Shown here: one piece after another, positions 52,531 through 62,340 of the stretch
Position numbering within the stretch: position 1 is the first letter of the stretch
How the letters are laid out: every line of letters starts with the position of its first letter
NCBI RefSeq assembly: GCF_004217335.1
Contig: NZ_SHMP01000005.1
Location: forward strand, 248,001-312,000
Source: Natrinema hispanicum
GTDB taxonomy: Archaea > Halobacteriota > Halobacteria > Halobacteriales > Natrialbaceae
DNA length: 64,000 bases
Direction of reading: 5' to 3'
The notes under the pieces: model-generated
Seen by the model: only the letters and a program-made list of their open reading frames with translations
The model's database searches: none
Told to the model about the DNA's origin: nothing
Translations under genes and position numbers: made by a program

Positions 52531-52797
52531 TTAGCTGGGCCGGTCCGCGGACACCTCGTCCATCCGGTCGGTCTCCGTCTCCTCACCGCGGTAGGTGTCG
52601 AGTCCAACCACCCGGTTGAGGACGCATTTCTGAAGGACGCCGGTGGCGAAAAACACGACACCGAGGACGATCAGCAGGGCCGGCACGATGGTGCCGATCG
52701 AAACGACACCGACCAGCGCGGCCAGACCGATAATCGCTAGAAGTGCGCCGCCGACGAGCCGCCAGGTACGATCGAATCCGCCTACGTTTTTCTCCAT
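52531..52797 (-). CDS. DUF2892-type small membrane protein
   Basis: The 88-residue protein begins MEKNVGGFDRTWRLVGGALL. It has two transmembrane helices (residues 13-31 and 35-54), and its LQKCVLNRVVGLDTY block matches the family pattern. The tail is polar and acidic. DUF2892 proteins are small YgaP-type inner-membrane modules of unclear role. ATG 52797 is supported by the family N-terminus. It is not in an operon with Thi4 in any obvious way, as the 214-base gap holds a repeat. Confidence 0.85.
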   Translation of the reverse strand: MEKNVGGFDRTWRLVGGALLAIIGLAALVGVVSIGTIVPALLIVLGVVFFATGVLQKCVLNRVVGLDTYRGEETETDRMDEVSADRPS

Positions 52798-53119
52798 GAT
52801 GTATCTCACTCCGCGTTTACACGCGGTGTAGTCTACACCTCGAGTAGAAATAAGTGGGTCGGTACCATGACCCTCGGCGTTTGTTGACAACTAAGACGAC
52901 GTGTCACTGCTGCCGAAGTGCCGGCGGCGCACCTGTTCGCGATCTGTTCACGTGGTCGTTGACGCACGCGCCCACGCGACGCGTAGCGTACGCACACCCG
53001 CGCTGTCGCCCGGTTTTGGCGAAAGCGTTATCAAACGCTCAATCGTACCGAGCGACGATGACCGATACTCGTCCGCGACGACGGCGACCGGACGCTCGAG
53101 GACTCGGAGGTGGTCCGCG
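52798..53119. other. Leader region upstream of topA with a short upstream ORF
   Basis: About 320 bases hold AT-poor sequence and a possible TATA-like gcgttatc near 53024. An upstream ATG at 53058 opens a 23-residue frame (MTDTRPRRRRPDARG...) that ends in TGA 53127-53129, after overlapping the topA GTG at 53120. A ccgcg-tttaca-cgcgg hairpin at about 52812-52827 is a minor palindrome. No other gene is supported. Confidence 0.5.
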
Positions 53120-55648
53120 GTGGAACTGATAATCACCGAGAAGGACAACGCAGCCCGCCGGATCGCCGACATCTTAAGCGGCGGCACCTACGACTCGAGT
53201 CGCGAGAACGGGGTCAACGTCTACGAGTGGGGCGGCAAGCGCTGTGTGGGGCTGTCGGGCCACGTCGTCGGCGTGGACTTCCCGCCGGAGTACTCCGACT
53301 GGCGAGACGTCGAGCCCGTCGAGTTGATCGACGCGAGCGTCGAGAAGACGCCGACGAAAGAGAATATCGTGGCGACGCTACGGCTGTTGGCCCGTCGCGC
53401 CGAACGCGTGACGATTGCGACGGACTACGACCGCGAAGGGGAACTGATCGGTAAGGAAGCCTATGATATCGTCCGAAACGTGGACGAGGACGTCCCCATT
53501 CGCCGGGTGCGGTTCTCCTCGATCACGGAAAACGAGGTCCAGCAGGCGTTCGACGAGCCTGACGATCTCGACTTCGATCTGGCTGCCGCCGGCGAGGCCC
53601 GCCAGATCATCGACCTGATCTGGGGGGCCGCGCTTACACGCTTTCTCTCGCTGTCTGCCGGGCAACTCGGCGAGGACTTCATTTCGGTTGGCCGGGTGCA
53701 GTCGCCGACGCTGAAGCTGATCGTCGACCGCGAGCGCGAGATCGAGGCCTTCGATCCGGAGGACTACTGGGAGCTCTTCGCTGACCTCCAAAAAGACGAC
53801 ACGAGCTTCGAAGCCCAGTACTTCTACCGCGACGAGGACGACAACGAGGCCGAACGCGTCTGGGAAGAAGCCGTCGCCGACGAGGTCTACGAAACGCTTT
53901 CCGAGCGCGACGCCGCGACAGTGGTCGACGTCAACCGGCGGACCCGCACCGACACGCCGCCGACGCCGTTCAACACGACCCAGTTCATCCGCGCGGCCAG
54001 TTCGCTCGGCTACTCGGCCAAACGGGCGATGTCGATCGCCGAAGACCTCTATACCGCCGGCTACATCACCTATCCGCGGACCGACAACACCGTCTACCCC
54101 GACGATCTCGATCCCGAGGAACTGCTCGACGATTTCGTCGGCCACACCACGTTAGGCGAGTCGGCCGAATCGCTGCTCGAGGCCGACGAGATCACCCCGA
54201 CAGAGGGTGACGAGGAGACGACCGACCACCCGCCCATCCATCCGACCGGCGAGATCCCTGCCCGTGGCGACATCTCCGACGACGAGTGGGAGATTTTCGA
54301 ACTCGTCGTCCGCCGGTTCTTTGCGACCGTCGCCGACGCCGCGGTCTGGGAACACCTCAAGGTCGTCGCCGAGGTCGACGATTACCGGCTCAAGGCAAAC
54401 GGCAAGCGTCTGGTCGAGCCCGGCTACCACGACGTCTACCCCTACTTCAGCACGAGCGAGAACTACGTCCCCGATGTCGACGAAGGCGAGGAACTGTCGC
54501 TGTCGGACGTCGAACTCGAGGCCAAAGAGACCCAGCCACCCCGCCGATACGGCCAGTCGCGGCTCATCGAGACCATGGAGGACCTGGGCATCGGGACGAA
54601 ATCGACCCGTCACGACATCTTAGAGAAGCTGTACGACCGTGGCTACGTCGAGAGCGACCCGCCGCGCCCGACCCGGCTCGCGATGGCCGTCGTCGAGGCC
54701 GCCGAGGACTACGCCGACCGCGTCGTCAGCGAGGAGATGACCGCCCAACTCGAGGCCGACATGGACGCGATCGCCTCGGGTGAGGCGACCCTTGATGACG
54801 TCACCGACGAATCGCGGGAGATGCTCGAGGAGATCTTCGCCAACCTCGCCGAGTCACGCGAGGAGATCGGCGACCAGCTTCGAAAGTCCTTGAAAGACGA
54901 CAAGCGGCTGGGGCCGTGTCCCGAGTGTGGCGAGGACCTGCTCGTGCGCCGGAGCCGCCACGGGTCGTATTTCGTCGGCTGTGACGGCTACCCCGACTGT
55001 GAGTTTACGCTGCCGCTGCCCTCGACGGGCAAGCCGCTGATCATGGAGGAGACCTGTGACGAACACGACCTCCACCACGTCAAGATGCTCGCAGGCCGAC
55101 AGACGTTCGTCCACGGCTGTCCGCTCTGTAAGGCCGAAGACGCCGGTGAAGGGCCGATCATCGGTGACTGTCCCGAATGTGGTGAGGACAGCGCGACGAC
55201 GGAGTCGTCGCGAGACGAAGGCGGTGAAACCGCCGAAGAAGGCGGCGAACTGGCGATCAAAACGCTCCAGAGCGGGTCGCGACTCGTCGGCTGTACGCGC
55301 TATCCCGACTGCGAGTACTCGCTACCGCTGCCCCGCCGCGGCGAGATCGAAGTCACCGACGAGTACTGCGACGAACACGACCTGCCCGAACTCGTCGTCC
55401 ACAGCGGCGACGAGCCCTGGGTGCTCGGCTGCCCGATCTGTAACTACCAGGAGTTCCAGGCCCGCGAGAGCGAGTCGGGCTCCGATCTCGAGTCGCTCGA
55501 CGGTATCGGTGCTAAGACGGTCGAGAAACTCGCCGATGCTGGGATCGAAGATCTCGAGGATCTGACGGCGGCCGACCCCGACGCGGTCGCCGAGGACGTC
55601 GACGGTGTCAGCGCCGATCGTGTCCGAAGCTGGCAGGCGAAAGCCTAG
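53120..55648 (+). CDS. topA: DNA topoisomerase I (type IA) with zinc ribbons
   Basis: The 842-residue enzyme relaxes negative supercoils. The Toprim domain starts at once (VELIITEKDNAARRIADILS); DYDREGELIG has the metal-binding acidic residues. The active-site tyrosine is in GYITYPRTDNTVYP, and MEDLGIGTKSTRHDIL is in the cleavage domain. The C-terminus has four-cysteine ribbons (CPECGEDLLVRRS, CDGYPDC, CPLCKAED, CPECGEDSA, CTRYPDC, CPICNY), then a helix-hairpin-helix LDGIGAKTVEKLADAGIED. GTG 53120 is fixed by a GGAGGTGG Shine-Dalgarno at 53106-53113; no other start lies in frame near it. A 23-residue upstream ORF ends over this start, suggesting translational coupling. Confidence 0.94.
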   Translation: MELIITEKDNAARRIADILSGGTYDSSRENGVNVYEWGGKRCVGLSGHVVGVDFPPEYSDWRDVEPVELIDASVEKTPTKENIVATLRLLARRAERVTIATDYDREGELIGKEAYDIVRNVDEDVPIRRVRFSSITENEVQQAFDEPDDLDFDLAAAGEARQIIDLIWGAALTRFLSLSAGQLGEDFISVGRVQSPTLKLIVDREREIEAFDPEDYWELFADLQKDDTSFEAQYFYRDEDDNEAERVWEEAVADEVYETLSERDAATVVDVNRRTRTDTPPTPFNTTQFIRAASSLGYSAKRAMSIAEDLYTAGYITYPRTDNTVYPDDLDPEELLDDFVGHTTLGESAESLLEADEITPTEGDEETTDHPPIHPTGEIPARGDISDDEWEIFELVVRRFFATVADAAVWEHLKVVAEVDDYRLKANGKRLVEPGYHDVYPYFSTSENYVPDVDEGEELSLSDVELEAKETQPPRRYGQSRLIETMEDLGIGTKSTRHDILEKLYDRGYVESDPPRPTRLAMAVVEAAEDYADRVVSEEMTAQLEADMDAIASGEATLDDVTDESREMLEEIFANLAESREEIGDQLRKSLKDDKRLGPCPECGEDLLVRRSRHGSYFVGCDGYPDCEFTLPLPSTGKPLIMEETCDEHDLHHVKMLAGRQTFVHGCPLCKAEDAGEGPIIGDCPECGEDSATTESSRDEGGETAEEGGELAIKTLQSGSRLVGCTRYPDCEYSLPLPRRGEIEVTDEYCDEHDLPELVVHSGDEPWVLGCPICNYQEFQARESESGSDLESLDGIGAKTVEKLADAGIEDLEDLTAADPDAVAEDVDGVSADRVRSWQAKA

Positions 55649-55928
55649 CAGACTCCGTTTCTGCGAGACCGCTGGTCGCTACGAAGACGGTGTGTGACTC
55701 CGGCCCCCTTGATGGAGTCACGAGCGGTGCCTCGTTTGCGTGGTCCGTACGAGACTGTCACGACTCACTGACGAACTGTCGAGACAGTCACTTTTGGCTG
55801 ACGAGACGACACAGCCGACCGTCGTGTCGATCTGACTGTGCCGGGCGTACCATTAACTGCGTGTGTGTATACGTATCGTTCTCGACCAGATCGCGCCGCT
55901 CGCGATCGCACGTGTCACGAGACGGATT
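55649..55928. other. Intergenic gap between topA and the HEAT-PQQ gene
   Basis: About 280 bases without a supported gene. A reading frame from 55863 runs into the next gene, but its first 22 residues look non-conserved. No repeat, RNA gene or clear terminator is seen. A weak AT-rich patch sits at about 55850-55875. Confidence 0.45.
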
Positions 55929-58900
55929 ATGTCACGCCACAATGAGATCACGGCCGAAGAGGGGCTCGAAGTCACCCTCGGTATCGACGAACTCGAGACG
56001 TTTCTAACGGCAGATGACCCCGACGTGCGGGAGTATGCAGCTCGCACGCTGGCCGAGGAGGCGTCCGATCGGCCGGCGGACGTGCGATCCGCGGTGGCAT
56101 CGTTGACCGAGTGTCTCGAAGACGAGCCTGCGATCAGATCTCACGCAGCCACGGCGCTGTCAGCCGTCGCGTCGGTCTACCCGCAAGCGACGCAGGAGAG
56201 CGTACCGGCGCTGCTCGAGCGACTCGATGGATCGACTGCGATTCGGGCGGATGTCGCCGATGCGCTTGCCTCGATCGCAGTCGACGATCCGACCGTCGTT
56301 GCTGACTCGGTGACGACCCTCGCGGCTGCCGTCACAGACGACGAACGACATGTCCGGACTCGAGTGATGGCTGCTCTCGCTGCGATCGCCGAGGCCGATC
56401 CCGAAGCAGTCATCCCGGCGACCGACGAGATCATGACGGCGATCGACGACGACGCCGTCTCGGTTCGGGAAAACGCCGCCGTAATTCTCGCGGCCATCGC
56501 CGAGCACGATCCAGATGCCGTCCTCGAGGCCCGTGACCTGCTCGTCGACCGGCTCGCGGACGAACCGGCCGTCCGCGAGCATGCAACGCGGGCGCTGCAT
56601 GCGATTGCGACCGATCGGCCGGCGACAGTTGCGTCGTCGGTTGACGCCCTCGTGACGGGGCTGACCGACGAGCGCGAGTCCGTCCGCGTCGATTCCGCGG
56701 CAGCGATCGCGGCCATCGCGGCGGAGCGCCCCAAACCGGTCAGCGAGGGCGTCGACGCGCTGGCCGCGACCCTCGACGATGTGGCTGCCGTCCGAACCAA
56801 CACCGTTGGTGCGCTCCGAGACGTCGCCGAGGCCGATCCCGGTGCGGTCGTGCCGGCCGTCGACGCGCTCGTCGCTCGACTCACAGACCCGCTCGAGACC
56901 GTCCGAAGTGACGCGGCCGCGACGCTGGCGATGCTTGCCACCGACCGGCCCGAAGCGGTTACTGCTGCCGTCGACCCTCTCGCCCGCCGGGTAGCCCGCG
57001 ACGACCTGCCGGTTCGAGACCACGCCGTGACGGCCATTGCTGCCGTAGCCGACGCGGCTCCCGAGACCGTCGCTCCCGCCGTTGCTGACCTCACCGATGC
57101 CCTCGCGGTCGACGACGACGACGTCCGGCTCGCAGCCGTTCGCGCTATCGCCGCCGTCTCGATGACCGAACCCGCTTCGGCCCGGTGTGTCGTCCCCGAA
57201 CTCGCCGCCCGCCTCGACGATCCACACGAGCCAGTTCGTCACCGGGCGACGGCGGCGGTCGGCGCGATCGCTCGCGACACCCCCGGCGACAGTGAGGTGC
57301 CGGAACTGATCGAGCAACTCGAGGACGGCGACGAGTGGGTCCGTGGCTACGCTGCCAGTAGGCTGGCAGAAATCGCGATGTCGCAGACGACCGCCCCCCA
57401 TCCAGCGGTGCGATCGGTACGTCGGCGACTCGGCAACGAGCACGCGACGGTCCGGCTCGGGGCCGCTCGTGATCTGGTGACGATCGCCGCCGAGCGACCC
57501 CACGACGCCCGCGTCGCCGTCGACGCGCTCGGTGAGCGGCTGTCGGACGACAACGCTGACGTTCGTCACACCGCCGCACTGGCCCTCGAGCGAATCGCGG
57601 CGACGGACCCGAACGCGATCGGCCCGGCGCTGTCGGGACTGTTCGACGCGCTCGACGATACCGATCGCAGCGTCCGTGAGACGGCTCGCCGGACGCTCGC
57701 GGCGGTCGCCACAGAGCCGGCCGAGGACTGCCGGCCAACGGTCGCACTCGCCGTCGCGGAAACCGAGGCCGACGCGCAACCGCGTCGCGTCGCCGCCTGC
57801 GAGGCACTGTCCGTCCTCGGCCTCGAGACTGGGACCGAAACCGAAGCTGCTGTCGGTGCCGTCTGTGACCTGCTCGTCGAGCCGACGCCGGCCGTCCGTG
57901 CCGCCACGCTCGAGACGCTCGAGATGCTCCTCGAATCCGACGCCGAGACCGAGCCGACGCCGCTCGAGACGGTGACGGCGATCCTGTCGGCCGGCGACGA
58001 ACGCGCGGAAGCTGTCGCGATGGCGCTTGCAGACGTCGCCCGGATGAATCCCGAAGTGATCGCCGCGGCGAGGACGCCGCTTTCCGAGCGACTGCGGGAG
58101 ACGGGCGGCCGCCAACGGCGCGGCCTCGAGCGTGCGCTGACGACGGCTGTCGCGGAGACCGACGGACAGCCCGTGACCGCGACGTTGTGCGACGAACTCG
58201 ACGCAGACGGCGTGGACCGACAATCGCTCGCCGGCGAGATCGCTCGACTGGCAGCCGCTGCTCCCGACGACGCGGCGACAGCGCGTGATCGACTCGTCGC
58301 GTTGCTCGAGGCCGAGGACGAAGCTGTCCGCGGGTACGCAGCGCTCGCGCTTGGAATCCTCACGGTAACGGGCCGGGACGACGGCGCTGCGCTGGGCGAC
58401 GCGATCGACGAAACCGACGGTCGACTGCACGCAGCTGCCTCGCTCGTCAGCGGCGAGACGCCGACGCACACCGACGAGATCAACACGCAACTCTCCGGAA
58501 TGGGGCGGCGACTCGACGATGAACCGTGGGCCGCCGGGCTGGCTGTCCTCGCGCTGTCGGTCCTCGCCGACGAGTCAGCGAAACTCCGTCCGACGGGCAT
58601 CTCGAAGATCGCGGCCGGGCTTGCCGTCGAGAGTCCGATCGTCCGCGTCACCGCCGGGCGAACGCTGGCGTCGATGGCCGACGACGATCCCGACGATTTC
58701 GATACGGTGATCGACGATCTGCTCGCGGCGCTGTCGGATGCCGACGCCGACGTTCGTGCGACAACTGGCGCGACACTGGCCGATGTCGCCGAACTGACGG
58801 CGGCGCTCGAGGAGAACACAAGCGAGATTGCGGCCGATCTGCGGCCGCGGCTTGCCGATCCCGACGGGCGCGTTCGGACCCGCGCGCTCCGGATTCTGAC

Positions 58901-60116
58901 GGCGGTCGATGCCGTCGACGCGCTTCCCGCCGTTCGGCCGCTCACTGACGACCCAGTTCCGGGCGTCGCGGGCGCGGCGACGACCGCGACCGAGCGACTC
59001 GAGTACGTCCGCGACCACGAGGCCGACGACGGTCGCGAGTGGTCGATGGCGGGTGCAGGACCGGCAGGGACGAACGCCGTCGTGGCGGGCGACGCACTCG
59101 GCACCCGACCGACGGCCCAGTGGCACCTCGAGACCGACGGCGACATCGAGGCTCCACCAGCGCTGGTCGGCGACACTGTCTTCATCGCCGACGGGAACAG
59201 CGTGGCCGCGCTGGCGCTCGCAGACGGCAGCGAACGCTGGCGCGTCGAGTCGGACACCGCGATCGAAACGACGCCCGCGGTCGTCGATGACACCGTTTAC
59301 ATCGCTGGTGACGCCGTGGTTTCGGCGCTCGAGGCTGACTCCGGCGAGCTCGTCTGGCGACACGCGATGGACGAGTCGGTCCGAACGCCTCCGATCGTTG
59401 CCGACGGGACGGTCTACGTCGGCGGCGAGACACTTTCTGCGATCGATGTCGAGACCGGCCAGTCGGTCTGGACGGAGTCAGTCGACGATCGAATCGTCGG
59501 GCTCTCTGTCGCCGATGGTGTCGTTTACGTCGCCTGTGACGACCGCGTCGTCGCGTTCGCGGCCGCTGATGGGGACCAGCACTGGGAGACGGACATCGAT
59601 CTCGAGGGGACGATCCGTGGTGTGCCGGCGGTCGCGGACGGGAGGATCTACCTGAGTTGTGGCGACACGTTGTGCGTGCTGGCCGCCGCTGACGGCGAAC
59701 GGCAGTTCCGCTTCGATACCGGCGGTCGACTCCCGGCGTCGCCAGCGGTCGTGGATGGAACCGTCTACGTCGCCAGTGCGGACGGCAGCCTCTATGCGAT
59801 CGACGCGAGTACCGGGAGCGAACGTTGGCGAGAAGCGCTCGGGCAGGCGGTGACCGGGCCGGTCGTTCTCGGCGACACCGTCTGTCTGGTGACCACCGAT
59901 GGACGACTGCACGCACTTTCGACCGCCGACGGCTCGCAGTGGTGGGAGTCCACGCCGGATGCAGTCGGCACGGAGCCAGCGATCGCCGCCGCAAGCGGCC
60001 GGCTTTGCCTCGCAAGCGACGCCGGACTCACCGCGCTCGGTGCTGACCAGTCGTCGTGGACGGCGTCGATCACTGGCCTCCTCACTGGGTTCGGAGACGG
60101 ACCGGGAGAACGGTAG
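55929..60116 (+). CDS. Giant HEAT-repeat/PQQ-like eight-bladed beta-propeller fusion protein
   Basis: The 1395-residue protein has no signal peptide or transmembrane helix. Residues from about 18 to 1040 consist of roughly 39-residue HEAT/PBS-lyase-like repeats with VR(E/D)xAAxxLAxIA and DxxxVRxxA patterns, around 26 units. A short linker leads to an eight-bladed PQQ-type propeller (about 1060-1390), each blade ending in units such as LADGSERW, ADSGELVW, ETGQSVW, AADGDQHW, STGSERW and TADGSQWW. HEAT arrays bind proteins; such propellers are scaffolds or bind quinone cofactors. The codon usage fits the host. Neighbour genes give no job. ATG 55929 begins the acidic N-terminus; longer reading is non-conserved. 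Confidence 0.9.
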   Translation: MSRHNEITAEEGLEVTLGIDELETFLTADDPDVREYAARTLAEEASDRPADVRSAVASLTECLEDEPAIRSHAATALSAVASVYPQATQESVPALLERLDGSTAIRADVADALASIAVDDPTVVADSVTTLAAAVTDDERHVRTRVMAALAAIAEADPEAVIPATDEIMTAIDDDAVSVRENAAVILAAIAEHDPDAVLEARDLLVDRLADEPAVREHATRALHAIATDRPATVASSVDALVTGLTDERESVRVDSAAAIAAIAAERPKPVSEGVDALAATLDDVAAVRTNTVGALRDVAEADPGAVVPAVDALVARLTDPLETVRSDAAATLAMLATDRPEAVTAAVDPLARRVARDDLPVRDHAVTAIAAVADAAPETVAPAVADLTDALAVDDDDVRLAAVRAIAAVSMTEPASARCVVPELAARLDDPHEPVRHRATAAVGAIARDTPGDSEVPELIEQLEDGDEWVRGYAASRLAEIAMSQTTAPHPAVRSVRRRLGNEHATVRLGAARDLVTIAAERPHDARVAVDALGERLSDDNADVRHTAALALERIAATDPNAIGPALSGLFDALDDTDRSVRETARRTLAAVATEPAEDCRPTVALAVAETEADAQPRRVAACEALSVLGLETGTETEAAVGAVCDLLVEPTPAVRAATLETLEMLLESDAETEPTPLETVTAILSAGDERAEAVAMALADVARMNPEVIAAARTPLSERLRETGGRQRRGLERALTTAVAETDGQPVTATLCDELDADGVDRQSLAGEIARLAAAAPDDAATARDRLVALLEAEDEAVRGYAALALGILTVTGRDDGAALGDAIDETDGRLHAAASLVSGETPTHTDEINTQLSGMGRRLDDEPWAAGLAVLALSVLADESAKLRPTGISKIAAGLAVESPIVRVTAGRTLASMADDDPDDFDTVIDDLLAALSDADADVRATTGATLADVAELTAALEENTSEIAADLRPRLADPDGRVRTRALRILTAVDAVDALPAVRPLTDDPVPGVAGAATTATERLEYVRDHEADDGREWSMAGAGPAGTNAVVAGDALGTRPTAQWHLETDGDIEAPPALVGDTVFIADGNSVAALALADGSERWRVESDTAIETTPAVVDDTVYIAGDAVVSALEADSGELVWRHAMDESVRTPPIVADGTVYVGGETLSAIDVETGQSVWTESVDDRIVGLSVADGVVYVACDDRVVAFAAADGDQHWETDIDLEGTIRGVPAVADGRIYLSCGDTLCVLAAADGERQFRFDTGGRLPASPAVVDGTVYVASADGSLYAIDASTGSERWREALGQAVTGPVVLGDTVCLVTTDGRLHALSTADGSQWWESTPDAVGTEPAIAAASGRLCLASDAGLTALGADQSSWTASITGLLTGFGDGPGER

Positions 60117-60196
60117 CTGCTCACGACTGCCTGCGGGCAGAATCGGTGGCTCGTTCCGATCCGAAACAGCCCACCGCCCGGGCTATGGACGGCCGC

Positions 60197-60820
60197 TCAG
60201 GTAGATGTCGACTCGGTGGCGTTGGCGTCGGTAGACGAGTTCGTCGCCCCGTCGCTGCTCGTCTCGAGGATGGATTCGACGCGGTCGACGATTACGTCCG
60301 GCGACGTGATGCCGAGTTTCTCCCAGCGTTTTTCGCCGTTCCCGTCGATGACGACGGTCACTGGGTAGCCGACGATCCCGTACTGGGCCGCAATGTCCCC
60401 TGTCGGGTCGTAGCCGATGGGCCAGTTCCCGCCGTGGCCGCGCCACCAGTCCCGGAGCTCTGCCGGCGGCTTGCCCTCCGGGGATTGGTATGTCGCCCCC
60501 AGAAACGTCAGCTCGTCGCCATAGTCTGCGACGAGTTGCGCGTGTGCCTCGGCGAGGTTCGGCATCTGCGCCTGGCAGTTGCCACAGCCGGTGACGAAGA
60601 GTTCGACGACCATGAGATCACCGTTGGGGACCGACAGCGTCCCGGCATCGCTTCCCCGCGCGTCGATCGTCTCGACGGTGAGCGGCCCACCGTCATCACC
60701 GCCATCGTCCGCGTCGGCGGTGTCGGCTTGAGACGAGAGCCCGTCTCCGAGAAGCAGTCCACCTGCACTGGCCAGGGCCCCGATGCTGCCGAGCCCAGCC
60801 ACGATTTCCCGGCGTCTCAT
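60197..60820 (-). CDS. TlpA-like thioredoxin with an export signal
   Basis: The 207-residue protein has an N-terminal twin-arginine-like start (MRRREIVAGLGSIGALASAGG), an acidic linker, then a thioredoxin fold. The CxxC is FVTGCGNCQAQMP (Cys79, Cys82), and YGIVGYPVTVVIDGNGEK includes the cis-Pro loop. It ends in a Ser/Thr/Asp-rich tail. TlpA/ResA-type proteins reduce disulfides outside the membrane, often for cytochrome c or copper-site maturation. It is divergent from the LysE-type exporter at 61027. No lipobox, so the mature protein may be released or held by the uncleaved signal. Confidence 0.88.
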   Translation of the reverse strand: MRRREIVAGLGSIGALASAGGLLLGDGLSSQADTADADDGGDDGGPLTVETIDARGSDAGTLSVPNGDLMVVELFVTGCGNCQAQMPNLAEAHAQLVADYGDELTFLGATYQSPEGKPPAELRDWWRGHGGNWPIGYDPTGDIAAQYGIVGYPVTVVIDGNGEKRWEKLGITSPDVIVDRVESILETSSDGATNSSTDANATESTST

Positions 60821-61026
60821 GGCACGCTCACCACCTGGAACGGACGCGATCGAAACCGACGGTGCTCCATGTGCACCGGTATGGGCGCGAGCAACTAAGC
60901 TGTCATTGGTTTATGTGTCGAATCAGGTCCGCTACCGGTGTCGGCCCCCTCTCGAGTGGACTGTCGTCCGGCCCGTGGCGTTCGCTGCGCTTTTGGCGCT
61001 GTATCACCCACTGCCGAGCGAGACGC

Positions 61027-61704
61027 GTGACTGCCCTCATCGTGACAGCACTTGCTGGCGTGCTCTTCGGACTCGCGCTGGCCGCACCACCGGGACCGAT
61101 GAACGCAATCATCGCCGAGGAGAGCGTCGTCCGCGGCTGGGCGGCCGGCTTCCGGGCCGGCCTCGGGGCCATGCTCGCGGACGCGATCTTCTTCGTGCTC
61201 ACGCTGGCCGGCGTCGTCGCCGTCATCGACCGCCTGTCGGGGCTTCGTCCCGCGCTGTACGTCGCCGGCGGCTGTCTGATGCTGTACTTCGCCATCGGCG
61301 CGATCGACGAGGCCAGAGCCGCCACGTCGTTTACCGACGCTGCCGGAAGCGCCGCCTCTGGCTTTCGCAAGACGTTCGCGCTCTCGCTGACCAACCCCTA
61401 CCAGATCAGCTTCTGGCTCACCGTCGGCGTCGGCTTGCTCGAGCCCGGCACGCTCGACGTCCTCGCACACGCCCCGGCGGTCGGGAGCGCGCTCGCGGGA
61501 TCGCTGGTCGTCCAGACGGGATCGCCGGCGCTTCTGGTTGGCTTCTTCGCGGGAATCGCGTGCTGGATCGTCGCCTATCCGGCGGCGCTGGTCGCGGCGG
61601 GTCGGCGCGTCGACGCCTTCGCACCCGTCGTCGCCGCGGGCAGTGCCGTCGTTCTCGTCGGTTTCGGCGTGCTCTTTCTCGCGATGGGGCTCGGGATCGT
61701 CTAA
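61027..61704 (+). CDS. LysE-family membrane exporter
   Basis: The 225-residue protein has about six transmembrane helices with the LysE motif LAAPPGPMNAIIAEESVVRG, followed by ADAIFFVLTLAGV and SLTNPYQISFWLTVG. Family members export amino acids and other small compounds; the substrate here is unknown. GTG 61027 is chosen because the conserved first helix begins immediately; the longer frame is basic and not membrane-like. It is divergent from the TlpA-like gene, with about 200 bases between starts. That arrangement recalls CcdA-TlpA pairs, but the fold here is LysE rather than CcdA. Confidence 0.85.
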   Translation: MTALIVTALAGVLFGLALAAPPGPMNAIIAEESVVRGWAAGFRAGLGAMLADAIFFVLTLAGVVAVIDRLSGLRPALYVAGGCLMLYFAIGAIDEARAATSFTDAAGSAASGFRKTFALSLTNPYQISFWLTVGVGLLEPGTLDVLAHAPAVGSALAGSLVVQTGSPALLVGFFAGIACWIVAYPAALVAAGRRVDAFAPVVAAGSAVVLVGFGVLFLAMGLGIV

Positions 61705-61897
61705 CGGTGACCTCACCAGTGTTGGCGGTGGATCATCAGTAATTACAATACGGTTTTGTTATTCAGAGTCGCTCGCGGGAGTCGCGTTCAGTATAGAATA
61801 TCCACTAATTACAGAGTCGCAGTGATACTGCAGCAAATGGGCCACAATTCTATCGTATGATGCTGCTTATCGGTGTCTCGAGTCTGGTTTTCGGCCA

Positions 61898-62101
61898 CTA
61901 TTCCGCATACACGAGAGTTCGTCGGCATTCGGGACAGACGTATGGAACTGGTGTGAAGGTTTCATCTGCGCGGATGCTGCTCAGAAACTTGTCGTCTGAG
62001 GCTGGAGAGACGATCGAGAGTGATCCTAAGGCGTCAGTTCCTTGCAGTTCCATTTGCTCTAACGGCTCCTGACAGTCCGGACACGTCTTTTTAGAGGGCA
62101 T
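61898..62101 (-). CDS. Small zinc-ribbon protein
   Basis: The 67-residue protein has two CxxC knuckles: KKTCPDCQEPLEQMEL at the start and PYVCPECRRTLVYAE near the end, about 45 residues apart. A middle region holds LGSLSIVSPASDD. It should fold around one zinc ion. ATG 62101 is chosen because the longer frame adds no conserved residues. It stands alone between the LysE exporter and the HD gene. Function unknown. Confidence 0.75.
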   Translation of the reverse strand: MPSKKTCPDCQEPLEQMELQGTDALGSLSIVSPASDDKFLSSIRADETFTPVPYVCPECRRTLVYAE

Positions 62102-62340
62102 ATGTATCACCATCCACACTTCTATCAAAAATCGGTTGGTTTGCCTTCTTACTCGAATTTACCTGTTCCGTCATATTACGATAGATTCGCACATGTAATG
62201 ACCGAGCTGACCGATTCGGTTCCAAGCATAATTCTGAATAACAACGTCGTGCTCCGATCTACCGTTACACCGGTCGCTGCTGTGGGTGGTTCCGTTTCGA
62301 AAACCCTCGCCTCGAGTGGGCGCTGTCCTCGACGGATCGG

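Noticed and set aside
56160..59293. Very long minus-strand open frames opposite the HEAT-PQQ gene
   Set aside because: They are Arg/Ser/Val-rich with no recognisable motif; GC-rich codon bias of the real gene produces such antisense frames.
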